64,000 nucleotides of DNA. It comes from Setoptus koraiensis. Lineage: Eukaryota; Arthropoda. This document shows positions 63,069 through 64,000 of the stretch, piece by piece. Position 1 is the stretch's first letter. Every line of letters begins with the position of its first letter. The notes beneath the pieces are model-generated. The model was not told the origin of the DNA. It was given only the letters and a program-made list of their open reading frames with translations, and ran no database searches. The position numbers were made by a program, and so were the translations under genes. The stretch covers positions 23,870,001 to 23,934,000 of the forward strand of contig CM106585.1 in NCBI GenBank assembly GCA_048013815.1, written 5' to 3'.

Positions 63069-64000
63069 GGACACAGTTATATAGTTAGTGTTTTTTTTTC
63101 GATAAATAGTACCAAAGCATAAAATATTGTGAACAATATGTAATGTTGAACGATTTATATCAGTTTGATGTATTTGGTTGTTTCAAGGGATAAATAATAA
63201 TAATGGGAAAAGAATTTGATGATACATATGTATTTTTATAAGTATGTTTCATTTCTGACTTCAGTTACACTTGCGCACAAAATGTTTTGGCCAGGGGATG
63301 GCACACGTATGCCGATTTTGTGAGCAGAACTTTATGAACACTGGCATGAGAACACATAGGGTGGCCGCGTGGATACTGAGAGGACCCTGTACGTCCCATC
63401 TAATCGATCCCATCACCGAATACTTCTTCACTTCCTCTGAACTACCTCAACACCCAAACATACACTTCGTATCACATGTATCTCAGGCTAACAATATCCG
63501 AAAGACGCTTCATCTCACAAGGGGACCGTGGAACGACAATATTACCACTGATGAATATTCACATGTTCATATTCACACACGAATATATTCACTAACAGCA
63601 TATGAATAGTAGTGTTTGTATCCCGAACACTTGGGCTGTGCACTTCATTCGATAATCTTACATACAGAATCACGATATTCACAAGCTCGTATCCCTCAGC
63701 GCCTGTAGTATACCTTCTAGTCGGCAACATAACGTAGCCGTTACAGTATGAACAGCCGATGCGCCACCTCGCGTCGAAAAACACGCACACTCATAGGCTA
63801 GAATGAGTGCTCAATTAAATCAAAATAAATAAACATTTAACGTAACACTTTACCCTTGTATGTGCATCAAACACGATCTGCGCGCCCCTGGCGGAATTAT
63901 GTTTGCAACAGACGATTAGCATTGAGAAAAGCGCACACAGTGTGCCTGGGAGCCTGTGTGCTCTTGCACGCAGAGTCGGTGAGATACATGAGATTACACC
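63069..64000. other. Region upstream of PWP1, with one uncertain frame
   Basis: PWP1 promoter and 5' UTR should lie here. A plus-strand frame open from 63271 to 63609 includes a C-x2-C motif (VCRFCEQNF); it is discussed as a finding. No other feature was seen. Confidence 0.4.

Overview
The window looks like nuclear DNA of an arthropod. Two genes point there: a Spätzle-type cystine-knot ligand and a RYamide-type neuropeptide receptor. The very short introns (94, 120, 125 bp) and the single-exon housekeeping genes would fit a compact chelicerate genome such as a mite, but this is inference; nothing seen fixes the species. No bacterial features, rRNA, tRNA or CRISPR array was recognised.

Layout. 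1-9.3 kb is repeat-rich: a TIR element of about 850 bp with a second partial copy, a TTCGATGGTCA minisatellite, a retrotransposon gag fossil on the minus strand, a truncated hAT transposase with a CGGBP1-like N-terminus, a CpG-rich block (6.65-8.25 kb), and two satellite-like arrays. Related AT-rich units lie at about 0.86, 8.27 and 8.88 kb. 9.5-19.5 kb has no recognisable gene but is strongly enriched in CAGGTG/CACCTG E-boxes, several of them arranged as inverted pairs; it is the best candidate here for an undescribed regulatory domain.

20.1-27.4 kb is a compact gene cluster: an LHPP-like HAD phosphatase (+, three exons), glycogen phosphorylase (-, one exon, convergent with LHPP), an SRD5A3-like polyprenol/polyprenal reductase (+, one exon) and a Spätzle-like Toll ligand (+, one coding exon). 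29.1-59.6 kb is one minus-strand gene, a RYamide-receptor-like class A GPCR in four coding exons. Its last intron is 26.4 kb, and its last exon encodes TM6-TM7 plus an unusual cytoplasmic tail of about 680 residues. The big intron holds many micro- and minisatellites and no convincing exon. 61.5-63.1 kb is PWP1, a WD-repeat ribosome-biogenesis factor (-, two exons).

The genes do not form one pathway. Glycogen phosphorylase and SRD5A3 are metabolic, PWP1 is nucleolar, Spätzle is an immune or developmental ligand, and the GPCR is a neuropeptide receptor. The points most worth following are the E-box domain with its inverted pairs, the giant receptor tail, the extreme intron-size contrast, and the layered repeat block at the left end.
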